A stretch of 64,000 bases of DNA, taken from positions 397,101-461,100 of the forward strand of contig VZTJ01001132.1 in the NCBI GenBank assembly GCA_013397795.1, given 5' to 3'. Below the pieces are notes generated by a model. That model ran no database searches and had not been told where the DNA came from. It worked only from the letters and a program-made list of their open reading frames with translations. Each line of letters begins with the position of its first letter. Positions within the stretch are counted from its first letter, which is position 1. A program made the translations under genes and the position numbers. Below, piece by piece: positions 1-13,300 of the stretch. Origin of the DNA: Orthonyx spaldingii (taxonomy: Eukaryota > Chordata > Aves > Passeriformes > Orthonychidae).

Positions 1-2572
1 CATTTTTTACTTTAACAACTAAAAGTAAAAATCAATTATTCAGAGTTCTAGTTCTGAGCAGTTTTGAAAAATTTACCTTTTTGATATGCTTGGGATCATT
101 TAAAGATATTAAGAAATATGGTCGCGTGCACCAAATTAAAGGAAGCATCAAAATATCAGATGCAAAATAATAGCTTTTAAACAAATCTCCATAACCATCA
201 GTGAAAACATTTGACAATTATTTATATTTCAAATAAAACAGGTGATTTTTTCAATTAAAATGGAGATGCAATCTTTCTTAAAAGTCATGAAAATGCAAAT
301 ACCCAGTACTAGATAAATTAGACTGAAAAAATGCATATATACAGAAAATAGGTCATGTTGCACTGAGTGAAAGTGGGAGGGAAAAGTAGAAAATTGAAGG
401 GAAAAGGCAAATTGAACTCAAGTTCTTATTTCTCAATAGCATCCTTTAGCAAAACCCACTCTTTATGTTTTCTCTGCAAACATTGAACCAACAAGGAAAA
501 GGTCACTGGGATCTGACCTCCCTTTAATAATACATTGACAGTTATTCCTTTGGAGGGAAAAACATTTTGTAAGAGCAAAGACAAATAATCCTAACTAGAT
601 TAACAAATTACTTAAAAGAGAGAGCTGAAAAAGAAAGTCCCACAAATCGGGACAGAGTCTCTGTTTTTATTTTAGTACATTTTGTTTTAGCACCTTTTCT
701 TAAAAACAACAACAACAAAAAAGGTGCATAAAATAATATTTGGAATACCATGGGCTGTTAGGGAAACAGAGCCTTCCCTGCACTGCCTGGAGGAGCAGAG
801 TCCCACTGGGCCGCCAAACAACGAGGCTCTGAAGAGGCAGAAAGGCTGCATGAAGAAAAGCCACGTTCCTCCTCTCCTCCTCGTTTTCACCCCTGTCTTA
901 GAGGTCACTGGTTTATTTAATTAACCAAGTGGCATCTCCCAGGACTGTGGGGCTCATTCTGCTCCTGGTTATCCCACAGGACAAGAGCTGCTGTGACTTT
1001 CCATGGTGCTGGAACCACAGGACCTTGCTCCAAGTCTGGGTTTCTGGCAGGGATGAGACCAAGTTCAAATATATCATCAAGGTTTCAGGTAATATTTGTG
1101 AAGGAAGAAAAATATTGGGGGAGGAAAAGTACAGGTCAAAAACGGGCGTTGCTGTTGGATATGTCAGACACCCCAGCACAGGGGGAAGTCCTTGAAGCCC
1201 CCAGCCAGACACGATTTCTCCATGTGAACAGGGCACATTGTTGCTCTGTAACTGGTATGATCAATCCATCAACAGTGTGAACCAGGCAACAGCCCAGACT
1301 TCCTCCTACAACACTAAAAATTCCCATGAGGAGCTGGGTTGTCCTTCAGCAGCAGTTTCACTCCTCAGAGAGGAGTTCTGCCCCAGCAATGTTCATCTGA
1401 AATACACCAGAAGCAAGAGGAGAATGGAACACTCCGAGCTCCACGGAAAAGATTTAACCACAGCCATGAACCATGACATGAACCAGTCCTTCTCTCTGAC
1501 CCAGCCACAAAACTCCAAGGGACAAGTCACATCCTGGCCCCAGGGGAGCTGATCTTGCCCTGAGCTGGAGGCTGGAGCACATTTGCCTTGGCATCCCCTG
1601 TTCTCTAATCTTGTGCCCTTGCTCTGCGTGTTTTATAAACAAAAAATTCCCAACCAACCAAAATGCAGAAATGAATTCTTACTAAAATTCTTTTCATGAT
1701 TACTGTGTAAATAATATTCCAATAAAATGAGAGATGCAAATCTCCTTTAAGACCTCATTCACCAGATTTCTGCTCTTGCCTTTCAAACCTCAGCATCAGT
1801 AGTGTAGTCTTTCGTCTTCTACCCATCAATTGATACTTAAATAATGCATAAAACTGTCTTATTAAATGCATGTTGAATATTTATTTGGAAGCTCATCACA
1901 AGTTGAAAGATAACCTTCATTTTCAATTCCCTTTGGGATAATCAGCTAATTGGGTATCAGCTGAAGCTCAGCCTCTTCAGTCTGCTGACAGGCAGCGTGG
2001 GAGCCCCTTCTAACAATGCCTCAGCACCCCTTGAGGGGCTGTGGAGCTTTGTCCCACCCGAGCTAAGCCACAAGATCCACAAAAAAGGAAAGATAACTCT
2101 CATGGTCACTGTCATCCACACCTTCAGTGCTGTCTGTGCCTTTGGATTTGGGCCAGACACAGGCAGGAGGAGCTCACAATTCCCTTGAGATAACTGCTCA
2201 GACCATGTCCTTAAACCAACTCCAGAGCTCCACGGGACCTCCTGGCAGAAATGAAGCAAGAGCTCAGGCTTGTTTGTTCCTAATATACTTTGCATTAAAG
2301 CATCTTGTGATATATTCAGTTTCCAGAGTTAGAGAGGCTTTGATCCAGCCTGGAGTGTTTCTGGTCTGACCAGTGGAGTTGTTTTCTGTTTGTCACCATC
2401 AGGTAATTGTTCAGCGAGTCAGGTCAGTATTCACAAAGCAGAGGCAGAAACAAACACTCTTTTCTGTTGAAGAATCCTCTCTCCTCTCTGAAGAGCACAC
2501 TGACTGAGGTCAGGAGGGCTGCTCCAGACCCCCTGCCTCAGCCTCACCATTGAAAGGCTGTTGGTAAATAGC
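1..2572. other. Unique AT-rich sequence, no gene recognised
   Basis: The first 700 bases are AT-rich with no sustained frame. A short AAC-rich run lies at about 702-722. Open frames of up to about 107 codons occur on both strands near 0.9-1.5 kb. They overlap each other in several frames, have no recognisable domain and no matching splice or promoter context, so I treat them as chance. No repeat family was recognised here. Confidence 0.6.
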
Positions 2573-2680
2573 ATTTTATTTTATTTTATTTTATTTTATT
2601 TTATTTTATTTTATTTTATTTTATTTTATTTTATTTTATTTTAATTTAATTTTATTTTATTTTATTTTATATTTTATTTT
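2573..2680. repeat. ATTTT pentanucleotide microsatellite
   Basis: About 108 bases of nearly perfect tandem ATTTT, interrupted near 2642-2650 by TTAAT-type variants and near 2670 by an extra A. The perfect left block (about 70 bases) suggests recent slippage growth, while the right block is older. Such a tract is likely to vary in length between individuals. Confidence 0.97.
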
Positions 2681-4169
2681 CAAAGAAACTGTATCAATGT
2701 GTATGATCAGTGACTGTATCAATAAATTAGGGCAAGGGTATAACATCAACCTGGTAAAAAACCACGAAGGACTGCTCAGCCCAGACACACCTCATTTCTC
2801 AGGGTGACACTGAGAGCCCAGTGAGCACAGGAGCCACCGAACCCTCTTGCAGAGGAGCAGTTCCCAGTCTCTGACATGCTCTGTGGCACAAGACCTGACA
2901 GACCAGCACATGGAAGAAATTCACCCCTGCCCAGAGCTCGCTGGGTCTTTGGCAGCTGCTGCAAATAGCTGCACAGGAAGCAAACAGAAGCTCTTGTGTG
3001 TAATACCATCTTCCAGGCTTGTCAAACTCGCTTGAAGAGGAAATTCAGTCAAACAAGGCTTGCACAGCAAACGCCTACTGATTTTCATACACTTGATTAT
3101 TGCAAGCTAATGTTTCCCTCCTTCTCCCACTGCTGTTCACACTGAGCAGCGCTCCACCAGCACACAGCATCCCATGGGATGCAGGAATTCTGCTGCTTAG
3201 CGTGACCTGCTCCTACCTTTGCACTTAGGAAATATTTTCAATCACACCCCTTTTCTCCCCGAACACCTGCATCGGTTTCAGCTGGATGCTTCTTACGTGG
3301 GATCAGCAAGGAAATGCAGAAGGAGCTCCAGAACTTGCTAATAGCCTCAGATTTTCCCCAGCTCTGGGCTTCCTCCTACGTAGAAAGTAATAGCGTGTGT
3401 GAAAATCCCAGTGTGCATTCCCCAGACTCACTGAGTTCTAAAGCTCAGCGTGGATTTTCTAAGAATCAAAAGTGAAGTGACAAATTGGTTTGCGATTTAA
3501 AACGATTTGACAACCAAGTCCTGTAAGAAAGATGTAACCTGTGGCATTTTTGCCCAAATTTAAGTCTGATAAGGACAAATGAGAGGCTTTAAGCACCTCT
3601 GGAATGAGACACCAGCAGCATGCAGAGGACAGCGAGGACTCTGCCTGCTTCAAAATCAAACCTCGTGGCATGAGGTGTGGAGGAGAAAATCAACACAGAG
3701 TAACTGACCACAGACACAGCTTGGAAGGAAAAAGGAAACATGAAACAGAGAAAACGAGACACTTTCAGGGCTCTCTTGATGCTGCAGGCAGGTACCTCAG
3801 GAGGCGAGGAGCCACATGGAGGGCTGGTCTCCATCCACAGGGCACCACGGCCCTCCAGTCACTCACCTGGTGGCATCTGCATGAGGGCAGGACAGTCTGG
3901 CCTTGGTGAGGAAGAGAAAATCCTTCCAGCCCTCAGCAGGAACTCTGGCTCTACCCTCCACATTCCCTTTCCTGGCAGAGTTCCCCATCCCAAATGAAAA
4001 GGAAGTTTCTCTTGCCAGACTGCACCTGCCCAGGAGAGATGGGGCTCCCTGAGGGTGAGGAGAAGGCTCCGTGGGTTTGTGACCTGCAGGACCCAAACCA
4101 CAGCAATCCACACGGAAGGAGAGGAGCCTCCTCAGCCCACACAGCTTCACTTCCCTGCTCCCAGCCATG
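2681..4169. other. Unique sequence, no gene recognised
   Basis: Mixed-composition sequence without recognised repeats. Overlapping frames on both strands at 3.6-4.1 kb arise next to the following minisatellite and show no protein family signature. Confidence 0.55.
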
Positions 4170-4276
4170 GGGACACAGGGACAGAGGGACAGAGGGACAC
4201 AGAGACACAGGGACAGAGGGACACAGAGACACAGGGACAGAGGGACACAAAGACACAGAGACACAGGAGCACAGGC
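4170..4276 (+). repeat. 8-bp GGGACA(C/G)A minisatellite
   Basis: About thirteen 8-bp units alternate between GGGACACA, GGGACAGA and GAGACACA. A 24-bp higher-order unit (GGGACACA-GAGACACA-GGGACAGA) is repeated in the middle. The array lacks stop codons in several frames on both strands, so it produces false frames of 70-170 codons around it. The period of 8 is not a multiple of three, which argues against protein selection. Confidence 0.93.
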
Positions 4277-5640
4277 ATCCAGAGAGATGGATAAATGGTG
4301 CCACGGAGCCAGAGGTCCCTTCTTGCCTCTCCACTGGGATAAATAAAGGCTCTCACTGGAATCTTCAGTATTTTCAGTCAATCAGTTATATATTAACCTT
4401 CAATATATGTGGGCAACACACCAATCATGTTTTTTCTGAGGAAGCTGGGCTGTCTCCAGTGAAAAAGTGATGGAGAAACACACCCATCTCTGAGGGCATC
4501 CAATACCTGAGTCAGGCTCCTCAATCACATTAATCAGGTCTCTCACTGCTTGCACTGTCAGGAAAGCACAGGTTCTCTGGGGTTCTTGGGATTCAGACTG
4601 GAAAAGCTGCCCACAAGGTCTTCAGTTTCCAGATATTTTGAATTTTCTGTATATTTGGAAGAAATAAAATGACTCTTTAATATTAAGACTAGTTGGTGAT
4701 ACTGGATTTGGAGGCTGGGGGGAACCCCCAACTGAAATGTGTGGTGGATCTTTCACTGGTGTTTTACACACGCAGAGACAAAATTTTAAAATGTGGCAAC
4801 TGTTACTATTTCATTCCTTCAACTAATTTTGCACAAAAATTGCCTTAGTTTCCACTCCCCTCTTCTTTTCTGTTTTATTTTGGGGGGTTTGGGTCTTCCC
4901 CATCTTCCCTTACTTCTTAGATAAAAAAGCGAAAATGAGGAAGTAAAAGCTCAGCCTTCCCCATACTTTAACATTTTCTAAACTGCCCTGAGGACCCGTT
5001 TCTTCCAGGCAGGCCACAGGTAGTCTTTGACATGTTTTTAAAACTGTAGTAAGATTCCTAATTCCATACTTCCAGCACCAAAAGTGTGAGTTGGTTTTAA
5101 ATAAAGCTGAGTCTGCAGCAACTCCCCTTAAATTTCACATCCCTGCAGAAGTTCTGTTGTTGGGAACTGTTTTCATCCTTTCATTTGCAAGTTGCCTTCA
5201 TTATGCCCTTCCTTGCGTCACAGAAAGGCTGCTGGTGACATCTCCCATTTACCAGGTGCAGAACTATAAACTCAGAGTAACTCCACTAAATTTAATGTGC
5301 TTAACACTGATACTCTGGATTTGCGTCGCTGCAAATGAGATCAGAGCCCTCCCAGCCACAGGAGCCCGAAGGAGGTCAAATGCTTACCATACATTACCTC
5401 CTTGTCAGCATACTAATGCTGTGCAGTTCTCAAATGCTCTTCCCCAGACACCACAGATCCAGGAATGGCACTAAAAGCACAAAGAGGATGCAGGGCAGGC
5501 CTCACACCAGAGCAGGTGTATGGCCACTGAAGCTTCCAGCCTGGCTGCAGCAAGCCTTATCTTTGTGAGCTGAGAGAGGAAAAGGTGCAGCAGCATCCAA
5601 AAGATGGCAACAAACCCATGTTTGCTGATGCCACCACCAG
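4277..5640. other. Unique sequence, no gene recognised
   Basis: No recognised repeat or RNA gene. A 127-codon plus-strand frame at 5091-5474 has no motif I recognise and is followed at once by a CR1 fragment, so I do not call it a gene. Confidence 0.5.
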
Positions 5641-5690
5641 AGAATCACGGAATATTTGGGTTGGAAGGGACCTTAAAGATAATCTAGTTA
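5641..5690 (-). mobile_element. CR1 LINE 3'-end fragment
   Basis: The plus strand carries the reverse complement of the conserved CR1 3' end: an AGAATCACGGAAT terminus followed by GGGTTGGAAGGGACCTTAAA. The copy is only about 50 bases long, as expected for a strongly 5'-truncated CR1. After about 5690 the similarity fades. Confidence 0.85.
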
Positions 5691-8600
5691 AGCAAAACAG
5701 GGTCAAAGGCTTGGTCGGTGCATCGCAGCCTGTTTATGTTGGAGGCAATGAAGGTTATTTGCTCCAGCTCCAGCTGGTCTGCAAACTGGAGACTGCACTA
5801 AAAATGATATGAAAAATGTCACAATGCTGCTCTGCTTTGCCTTCTTATTAGCAAACAGAGCTGCGAGGCATGATTATGGGTGCTCATCATTTCCATTGTA
5901 ATTACGAGGTATTATTTGTTATACCATGTTAAATCTGCCTCTCAGTAATTCACAGAGGAAAATCTGACTTCTGCTCACTTCATCAGTACGTTCTTGGTGT
6001 CACAGTATAACAGAATTAGTTTGTTTTGACCAGTTGAGCAGACCCATTTTTTGTGGGGCAAAAGGATTGCATTGACTGCAAAAAAGAGCAAGAAACAATG
6101 AAGGGTTTCAAAGTTCATCAGGTCCAATATTAATTACACAGTTTGTTTTATTTTTTTTAAAAAAGCACAGACAGTTTAGCAGATGAAAGCTGCCTCTCAC
6201 CTCTGCTATTCTGAACCTCCAGGATTTCACCAAAATGTGCAAGGAGTTTCTTCAGGTCAATTTTGGGATGGCTTTGCTTTTGCAAAGAGTTCCAGATCTC
6301 AGAGGTCCAAAATAAAGATGTTTTGAATTTTAGCGTATCTCTGGCTTTTTACATTCCTGAGAAAGCCCCGAGATACTGCTGTCAGTGAACTATGGAGTGT
6401 TTCTCGGGGGCAGCATAAACATCCGACAGCACATCCTTTATTCAGGCCATTCCCCTCTTACCACTTAATGCCTGACAAGATTCTGATAGGGCATTTCAAA
6501 AAAGCAGTGGGTAACCGTGAAATGAAAGGCAATCATATCTACATTTACACCAGGCACTAACTTAAATTCTGGCTTGTTCTAATCATAAATTCTCTTAATA
6601 TTAGTTAAAACTTTTTATTTTGATGTGATGTAATTGCCTGTGAATATCTGCAATACAGGATCAAGTTTTAAAGCTGCTGAACACTTCTTAGCCTCAGCTG
6701 TTTACACAGCTTTGCCAAACTTTAATGATTTGAGATGAGATTTTACAGGTGAACAATCTGCTTTCAGCAATATTTTCTCTTCAATTTATATCTCAAATGA
6801 CCTGCCTCTTTCTGGGATGAGGATAGAAACAAAAATAACATTTAACTAAGATAAGTAAATTTTTCCTTCCAAATTCTTCCCTGCCTTTCCCAATTTGGAG
6901 CACGCATTTTATTGGGGATGTCCCTGTGATTGTCCTTCAAAAAATATGGGCAATCTACAAGCTTTTGTAAAGTCAGAGTTTGCATAACCTCAGAAAAACC
7001 TGCACTTGCAGAAACCTCAACCCGTTTGGGGCACGTTCAGCCCAGGGCCCAGGGATGGAGTTGGTCTGTCCCCAACTCCAGTGACCACTGCAGTCCACAC
7101 CAGCTTGGGGGGCTGAGGACAATGGATGGGGTCTCCTGTTACTGGTCATTCTGTCTGAACTCACTGTTCCTCAGTGGAGCATAAAAAAACCTTTGTGTCC
7201 TGCTGACTCAGAAGTTTTTGTGCATCAGACCCAGCTCTGAAGGGCACTGAGATCAGGCAAAAGCAAAGTCAATGCTGCACATCACCAGGCACGTGGAGGA
7301 AAGATCCGTATGGGTAAACCTGTATCAAATGAACCCTCCCTGCCTGTGCTGATGAGAAAACCCAGGGCAGGATCTGCAGCGGGATGGGAATGAGGAGCTG
7401 CAGTGTGGAGCTCCCAGGCTCAGCACAGCACAGCCAGGCCCAGGGAGCTCTGACATCCCTGTTCTGAAGGACCCACCTGAATCCCTCGGAGGGGGATCAG
7501 CAGCTTGGAGGCCAGGCAAGGCCAGACACTTCCCATAAGTCAGCCCCACTGACGGCATCAGGAGTTTGGCACTGACGAAGCCAGAGCCCCTGGCTCAGGA
7601 ACGCGGCTCAGCAAAGCCAAAAAGAACAGACTGACCTATTAAATCTTCTACAAACAGCACTACAGGAGCCTTTCTATTCCCTGAACGTTTGGCAACCTCC
7701 AGCAAGCATTCGATTCAGGCTGGATTCTAGAAGCTGGCAAAACTGGGGGGCCTCCTTTCTGCTTTGAGCTGCCTTGTTCCCTCCAACTCTGCACACACTC
7801 ACAAGGACTTCTCATGGTATCCAAGACCATGGGCACTCAAAATAAAGCAGACAAGAGGAGATGATGGACTGGAAAGCAGCTGGCTTTAGGTTGCAAGGGA
7901 AGGCAGTTTTCCTTTCTTCCTCTGCCTTCCTTCTGCTTTTTCATTCCCCAGTTCCCTCTTTTCTCAACCCAAATCCCTTAATCTCAGAGCTGATAATTGT
8001 AATCACTGTAATATCTCGCCATCTGAGCAGCTCAGAAATGTCCATCTCGAGCCAGTCCCTTTTGTGGTGAGGAAGAATGAATATGAAAAGCATATGGACC
8101 CCTCCAGAATTTTAATTGAAAACAAATATGGAGTCAGGTCCAGATTAATAACATTTTCACCAAAGGCTGCCTTTTGTTGGGGGTTTCTGAATCCACGTTG
8201 CTCTTTAATCAAAGAAGGAAATGCTGATGGGGGGTGACAGTTGGAAAAGCTGATGGAGAAGGGCTGGATTTTCTCCAGGCTCTACTGTTCTGACCCACAC
8301 CCAGACCCATGGTTAACAAATCAGAGACAGGATTCCCCCCTTCAGCTGCTGGACTCTGGCAAAATATTCAAGGATCATGGGTGGTCAGCACAGAAATCAC
8401 TGCACAGCAAGTGAGAAACGGCACACAAAAAGGCAGTTCAGAAAGTGACAGTGAGAGCAGGGGCTGTGGGATGGGAACTCCTTCCCCAGGGCAGATGAAA
8501 CCTGTTTCACCAGCAGCAGAGGGATGATGGGCCTTGGGAAGAGCTGATGAGCTCATTAATGCTTGAAGTGGGTCAAAACTGTGAAGGCTTTGGGGGGCAA

Positions 8601-9867
8601 ATCAGGATGAGAATTAAAAAACAGCTATTGCAATCTGAATTTGTGCTACTCTACACTTCAAGTACACAGGACATTGGCTTTCCAGTCATGTACCCAATTA
8701 GAGATTGCAATTTTTAATTAATTTGCTTAGCAGTTCTTGAAAGACCACAGATTTGTCTAACAAGACAACCCACTTACCATACAGCCCAGAATGCTTTTGA
8801 CACTGCAAATATTCAGGGCTGCCTCCTTTTTTCTGCCTCCACAGCAGTGGTTCTGAGTCCACCAAATGCACAACGGGTGAGAGAGGTTTGACTGGAAAAG
8901 TAAGAGCCACAAGTGAATCTGGTCGATAGTTTTCCAACTTTCAGACATCAGCTGACTTTCTAATTTACCTCACACAGAGTTTTCTTCACTGAGTTCTTTG
9001 CTCACTCCTACCAGATTTGGGGGGTGGAAATGCTCTAATTGTTCTTTAACCATCAATAAAGCATTAGTGAGATAAGCTTTATCAACAAAAAGACTTTTAA
9101 TCGAGTATATAAGCCCAGCAAGGCAGCCATCAGTGATAGCCCACGTTATCCAAGCCCAGGAGTGGCTTCACCTCCTCCAGCAGTGGGGACACGGAGCCCA
9201 CAGCTCATGTCAAAGCGAGAAGCAGCTCGAGTACAAACAAATGCTCTAAGCTGAAAATCCAAAGCCTAAGAAAATCTCCAGCCTAGGATGAGAACGAGGT
9301 GACCCACTCCAGGAACAAGGTGACCTGTTTTTACCCCATTTCTGAGGGTTCTGATCCTCTGAGTCCCCATGTAGCTGCACTGTGAAATCCATTTGAAACA
9401 TCAGAGAGAGTTTGTGCATCAGACTAAAATGAATTCTTCTACCCACCCAGCCCCCTTGCAGGCCAGCAAACGGCTCCTGCTTTCTCTGCTGCACCATTTC
9501 ACTGCCCTTTGGCTTGTCAGCTCACGTTCTTCACGGAAATCAAGCCTGCATTTGATTCCCTTGAAAATCCAAATTGAGATGCTTGGGTTTATCTTATTCT
9601 ATTTTCTTAAGCCCAAATAGAAAAATAGGTTTTTACACATAAATAAAAAAATAATAACCTGCCATTTAAATCCTGTTCAGTCAATTAGCTCAGTGCCTCG
9701 CTCTGAGCTAATGCGATTGTCTTTCTTTGTTTGCTCCTATTTATACTGCTCTTTAAAGTTCATTAAAATCACTGCTGCTATCTCACACAGAACAACTGTT
9801 CAAAACATCAGTGTCACGCAGTCGAGAAATTTATGCTTTGAAGTTCCCTCCTTTACTCATTTTTATT
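5691..9867. other. Unique sequence, no gene recognised
   Basis: About 4.2 kb without recognised repeats. Short AT-rich blocks with homeodomain-like TAAT cores (about 5815-6010 and 6530-6790) have the texture of conserved noncoding DNA, but this is an impression only. Frames up to about 84 codons look like chance. The block 9630-9800, rich in TAATNAG-like and ATTTAAAT-like words, is within the neighbouring stretch. Confidence 0.5.
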
Positions 9868-9926
9868 AGGCTTTCTTCTCTCCTTTTCTTTTTTCTTTCT
9901 TTTTCTGTATTTTTTTCCCCCCTTAA
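9868..9926 (+). repeat. Polypyrimidine tract (CT-rich)
   Basis: Nearly sixty bases are almost pure C and T on the plus strand, ending in a T7C6 run. Long polypyrimidine tracts can adopt triplex (H-DNA) conformations. No exon with a following AG acceptor and coding frame was found, so a splice role is not supported. Confidence 0.7.
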
Positions 9927-10257
9927 TGACTAAACCAGTTTTATGCTCTTCACAGCCATTCCAAAATCTGTTCCTCCTGACACGGAGCTGATGCATCATT
10001 CCTTGCTCATAACCCTTTTTCTCATTTTCATCATTTCTCTCCTCACTTGCTTTGGCTCTCTGCTAAGTCCATCACAGCTTTGTTTTTATATCCTCGTCGC
10101 TGTATTTTATAGCCCAGTAAAACCTAGAAAGCTGCTTCAGAAAAACACACACATGCCAGCCCTTTGATGTTTGTGTTTGTGTGGCAGCTCGCTGGAACGT
10201 GTCAGCCCTCACATCGAAACAAAGCCCCGCCAGCTCTGAGTGCATCAGCAGAGCGAG

Positions 10258-10318
10258 GGCAGGGACAGGGGGACAGGGGGACAGGGGGATGGGGGCACAG
10301 GGGGACGGGGGTACAGGC
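10258..10318 (+). repeat. G-rich ACAGGGGG minisatellite
   Basis: About seven units of roughly 8-9 bp (ACAGGGGG, ATGGGGGC, ACGGGGGT variants). At least five runs of four or five G lie within 60 bases on the plus strand, which satisfies the usual sequence rule for a G-quadruplex. Frames running through it on either strand (up to 192 codons) are repeat shadows. Confidence 0.9.
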
Positions 10319-13300
10319 ATCCCCATCTCAGACAAATTGCCTTTTTGCCCCAGTTCCCCCCTCCACAGTGAATTGCTGCTGATTTTCCCGTGTGAGAAGC
10401 TCCGTGGGACAGGAGGTGTTGACTTCCCCAGGGTCTCAGCCCTGCGAGATCCCTGCTCACCTGCACAAAGAGCAAAAGGCAACATCTCCAGACAGGGAGA
10501 GCTGCTCAGAGTGACAGACAATGGCAGAGCCTTGGCAATGGCAGAGTCAGGCCCAGGAGCAGGTGGAGGATGCTTGTAAAAATAATGGGGATTTGGCTGG
10601 AAGCTGGCTGGAGAAGGACGGGAGGGCAGCTTCACTCTCCTGTATCCCAAGAATTGTGTTTGACAGCTCTGCAGAAAACCACTTTTCTCATGCAGGAAGC
10701 CCTGCCCCTCCTACATCTGTGGGGAGCCGTGGGACAAGGTTTCTAATGGGACCTAGAGGTTACCTTCACTGTGACCAAGGACAATGTGTTCAGCTGCCAT
10801 GAATCCACCCTACTGGAGATGAGGGAGCCCAGCCCAGTTCCAAACCTTGCCCTGATTTGCAGCTGGGCCCCCCATACCAGACCCAGGACAGCGGCTGCTG
10901 CCCCAAAAGCTTTTGTGCCTAAGCAGACAGCTCAGAGGATCCAAAACCACTCCAAAATTAAAGAACATTAAAAAGAGAATTATCTTCAGACTGGTGCTGT
11001 ACCTGGCAGGTAACACTGCCTCTCCTGGGACTGCACAAGGTTCACAGAGGACAGGGAGGAGAAACGTGGATTGATTCTGCATGTGTCCATCCAGTCCAGG
11101 TCACGGACTGCCCTGCGGTAACCAGCAGCCTACTCTCTCTTCTGCTGGTCTTCAACAGATTTTCGAGGCTTATAAAGACAAAACAACCTGAATGATTATT
11201 CAGAAACACATCAGTAGATCATTTCAGTTGCCTACACTCAATTTTTGTTTTGAATAAAACAGTTTAAAACACTGTTCGAGCTGTATATTGGTTATATCAC
11301 TGTGTAATTTTGTACCTATGCCCTTTAGAAAGTGATATTTCCCACTCACCCAGAAGAACTGGAGAAACTTATGCACTGAGAATGAGCAGAAGACCTCTGT
11401 TGGGAGCCAGAATCGTTTTTCAGCCTGCAGCAATTAATGAGTGCTGTAGACCATCACTTAATATGATACAAAGAGCACTGCCAAATCTCAGGATTATATC
11501 TGGAGCTTTACTCTCAGGTCCCCTGTGTCTGGAAACATGTGATTCTAAGAAAATCTCGGCTTTAATTTTTTAAAACGCTCTTCTGAATCTTACGTCTGCA
11601 GAGAAAATCTCGAAAACATGAATAGCAAAGGCCATCAAAAGTAGAACAAAGAGTTCTGCATTAATGTATTTATATTTTTTAACTTTTTCCTCTAAGCAGT
11701 CTCTGGAACTGAGGAGCTGTTTCTTGGTATTTTGGCCACCAGCAGTTGGTGCCACGGTGAGCAGTGGATGTTGTGAGTCGTCCCTTGGCAGTTTTAAAAA
11801 CAGTTCTGGCCCCAGCCCGAAGGGTCAGCGGGTGGCTGGGACACTTTACCACCAACACTTCCCCACCTTGCACAGAGGAGACACCACCCCATCTTTGCCA
11901 TGGCTTTTGAAAGATGAAAACACTGTTTTCACCTCTACAACTTGGGTAACACCAACTGGGAGATTGACTTATTTGGTTTAGCTGAAGGCAGCAGGAGTTA
12001 AACGGCTCCTGGTCCCCAGGTTCTGTCCCCAGCTCTTTCAGCTCATTCACCACAAATCATACAAGAATTTGAAGGGCAGAGTTTTGCTCAGGCAGACACA
12101 CACCAGCGATGCCACACTCGGCTCTCCCCACGAGTCACTGCTGTCTTGCTGTGCTGGTGACAGCTCAGGAGCAGCAGAGAAATCTAATTTCTCACCATCA
12201 GATTTACAGCTGAAGTGGGGCTCTCTGACAGGGGAAGGCATTGTGCTTATTCAAGCTGATCAAGAACCTGAGAGCAATTTCTATGGGAAAAGGGTCTGCT
12301 TTAATAGAAAGATATTGAAAGTGAACTCACAAATTGCTTTGGGTTTCAGGTGAACAAAAGACATGAAGGATCTGATTTTCAGCTGCTTTCCCTTTCTTCT
12401 TTCCCCAAAACCACACCGCTCTCAACAGGAATGTGGTACATAAACAGCTCTAAGAGCCACAAGACACTGTTCAGACCTCTGTGCTCCTCATTTTCACTCA
12501 ACAGAGAAAGTTGATGGGGTTTGATCCAGCTTGTACATCCTCCAGGAAAAAGTGTCGCCCACACAATACCCAATAAAACCTCAATGCCATCTATTACACG
12601 ACACCACCAAAACATGGTGATGCAGCAAGAAGGCAGCAAAACACATTTCCAGGAGCCCACGTGGGCCAGTACAGTCAGCAGCACTCACCTCACCAGTTCT
12701 GGAGGCCAAGGGCATTCAGAAAACCCCACAGCACGTGGAGTGATGAGCCCAGAGCTTGCCCCCTGTATAGCACACCAAGGGTTAACAGCAGAGGGCAATA
12801 AATTCACTATCAATTTAGTCCAGTTTTCACACAGCTAATTTGTCTGCCTTCCTGAGATGTTCTCCACCAGGGTCTTGCACATGAGCCTGAATATGGGGTG
12901 GACAATGAGCAAGGATTTATGGGGTGAAGTGAAGAGTCCTGAGCAGGAACCGCTCCCCAAAAACCCCGGAGAAAAATTCTGGGTTGAAATGCCTAAACCT
13001 GCAATGGGGTGGAAAGGTTTCTGCTGTGGTTATGATCATCCTGGGTTGGGTCTTAAATGTTTGCCCCTCTGGTTGGAGGCCCAGGATTCAGATGTGCTCA
13101 CAGTGACGGTGCTGATGGGCACACAGAGAATTTCCAGCCACAGTGCAGCTTTCCTCTGACCCACTGAGCTGTGCCACCAGCAAGGACAGACCCCACACCT
13201 CCCTCTCCTCATATCACTGCCCCTTGCTAGCCTCCCTTAATGCTATGTGTCACCCAAACAGACAGACAAACCCCAAACTGATGGCTTTGTCACTAAACAT

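Noticed and set aside
4055..4381. Cysteine/leucine-rich (minus) and threonine/glycine-rich (plus) frames of 69-172 codons
   Set aside because: They are translations of the 8-bp GGGACACA array in alternative frames.
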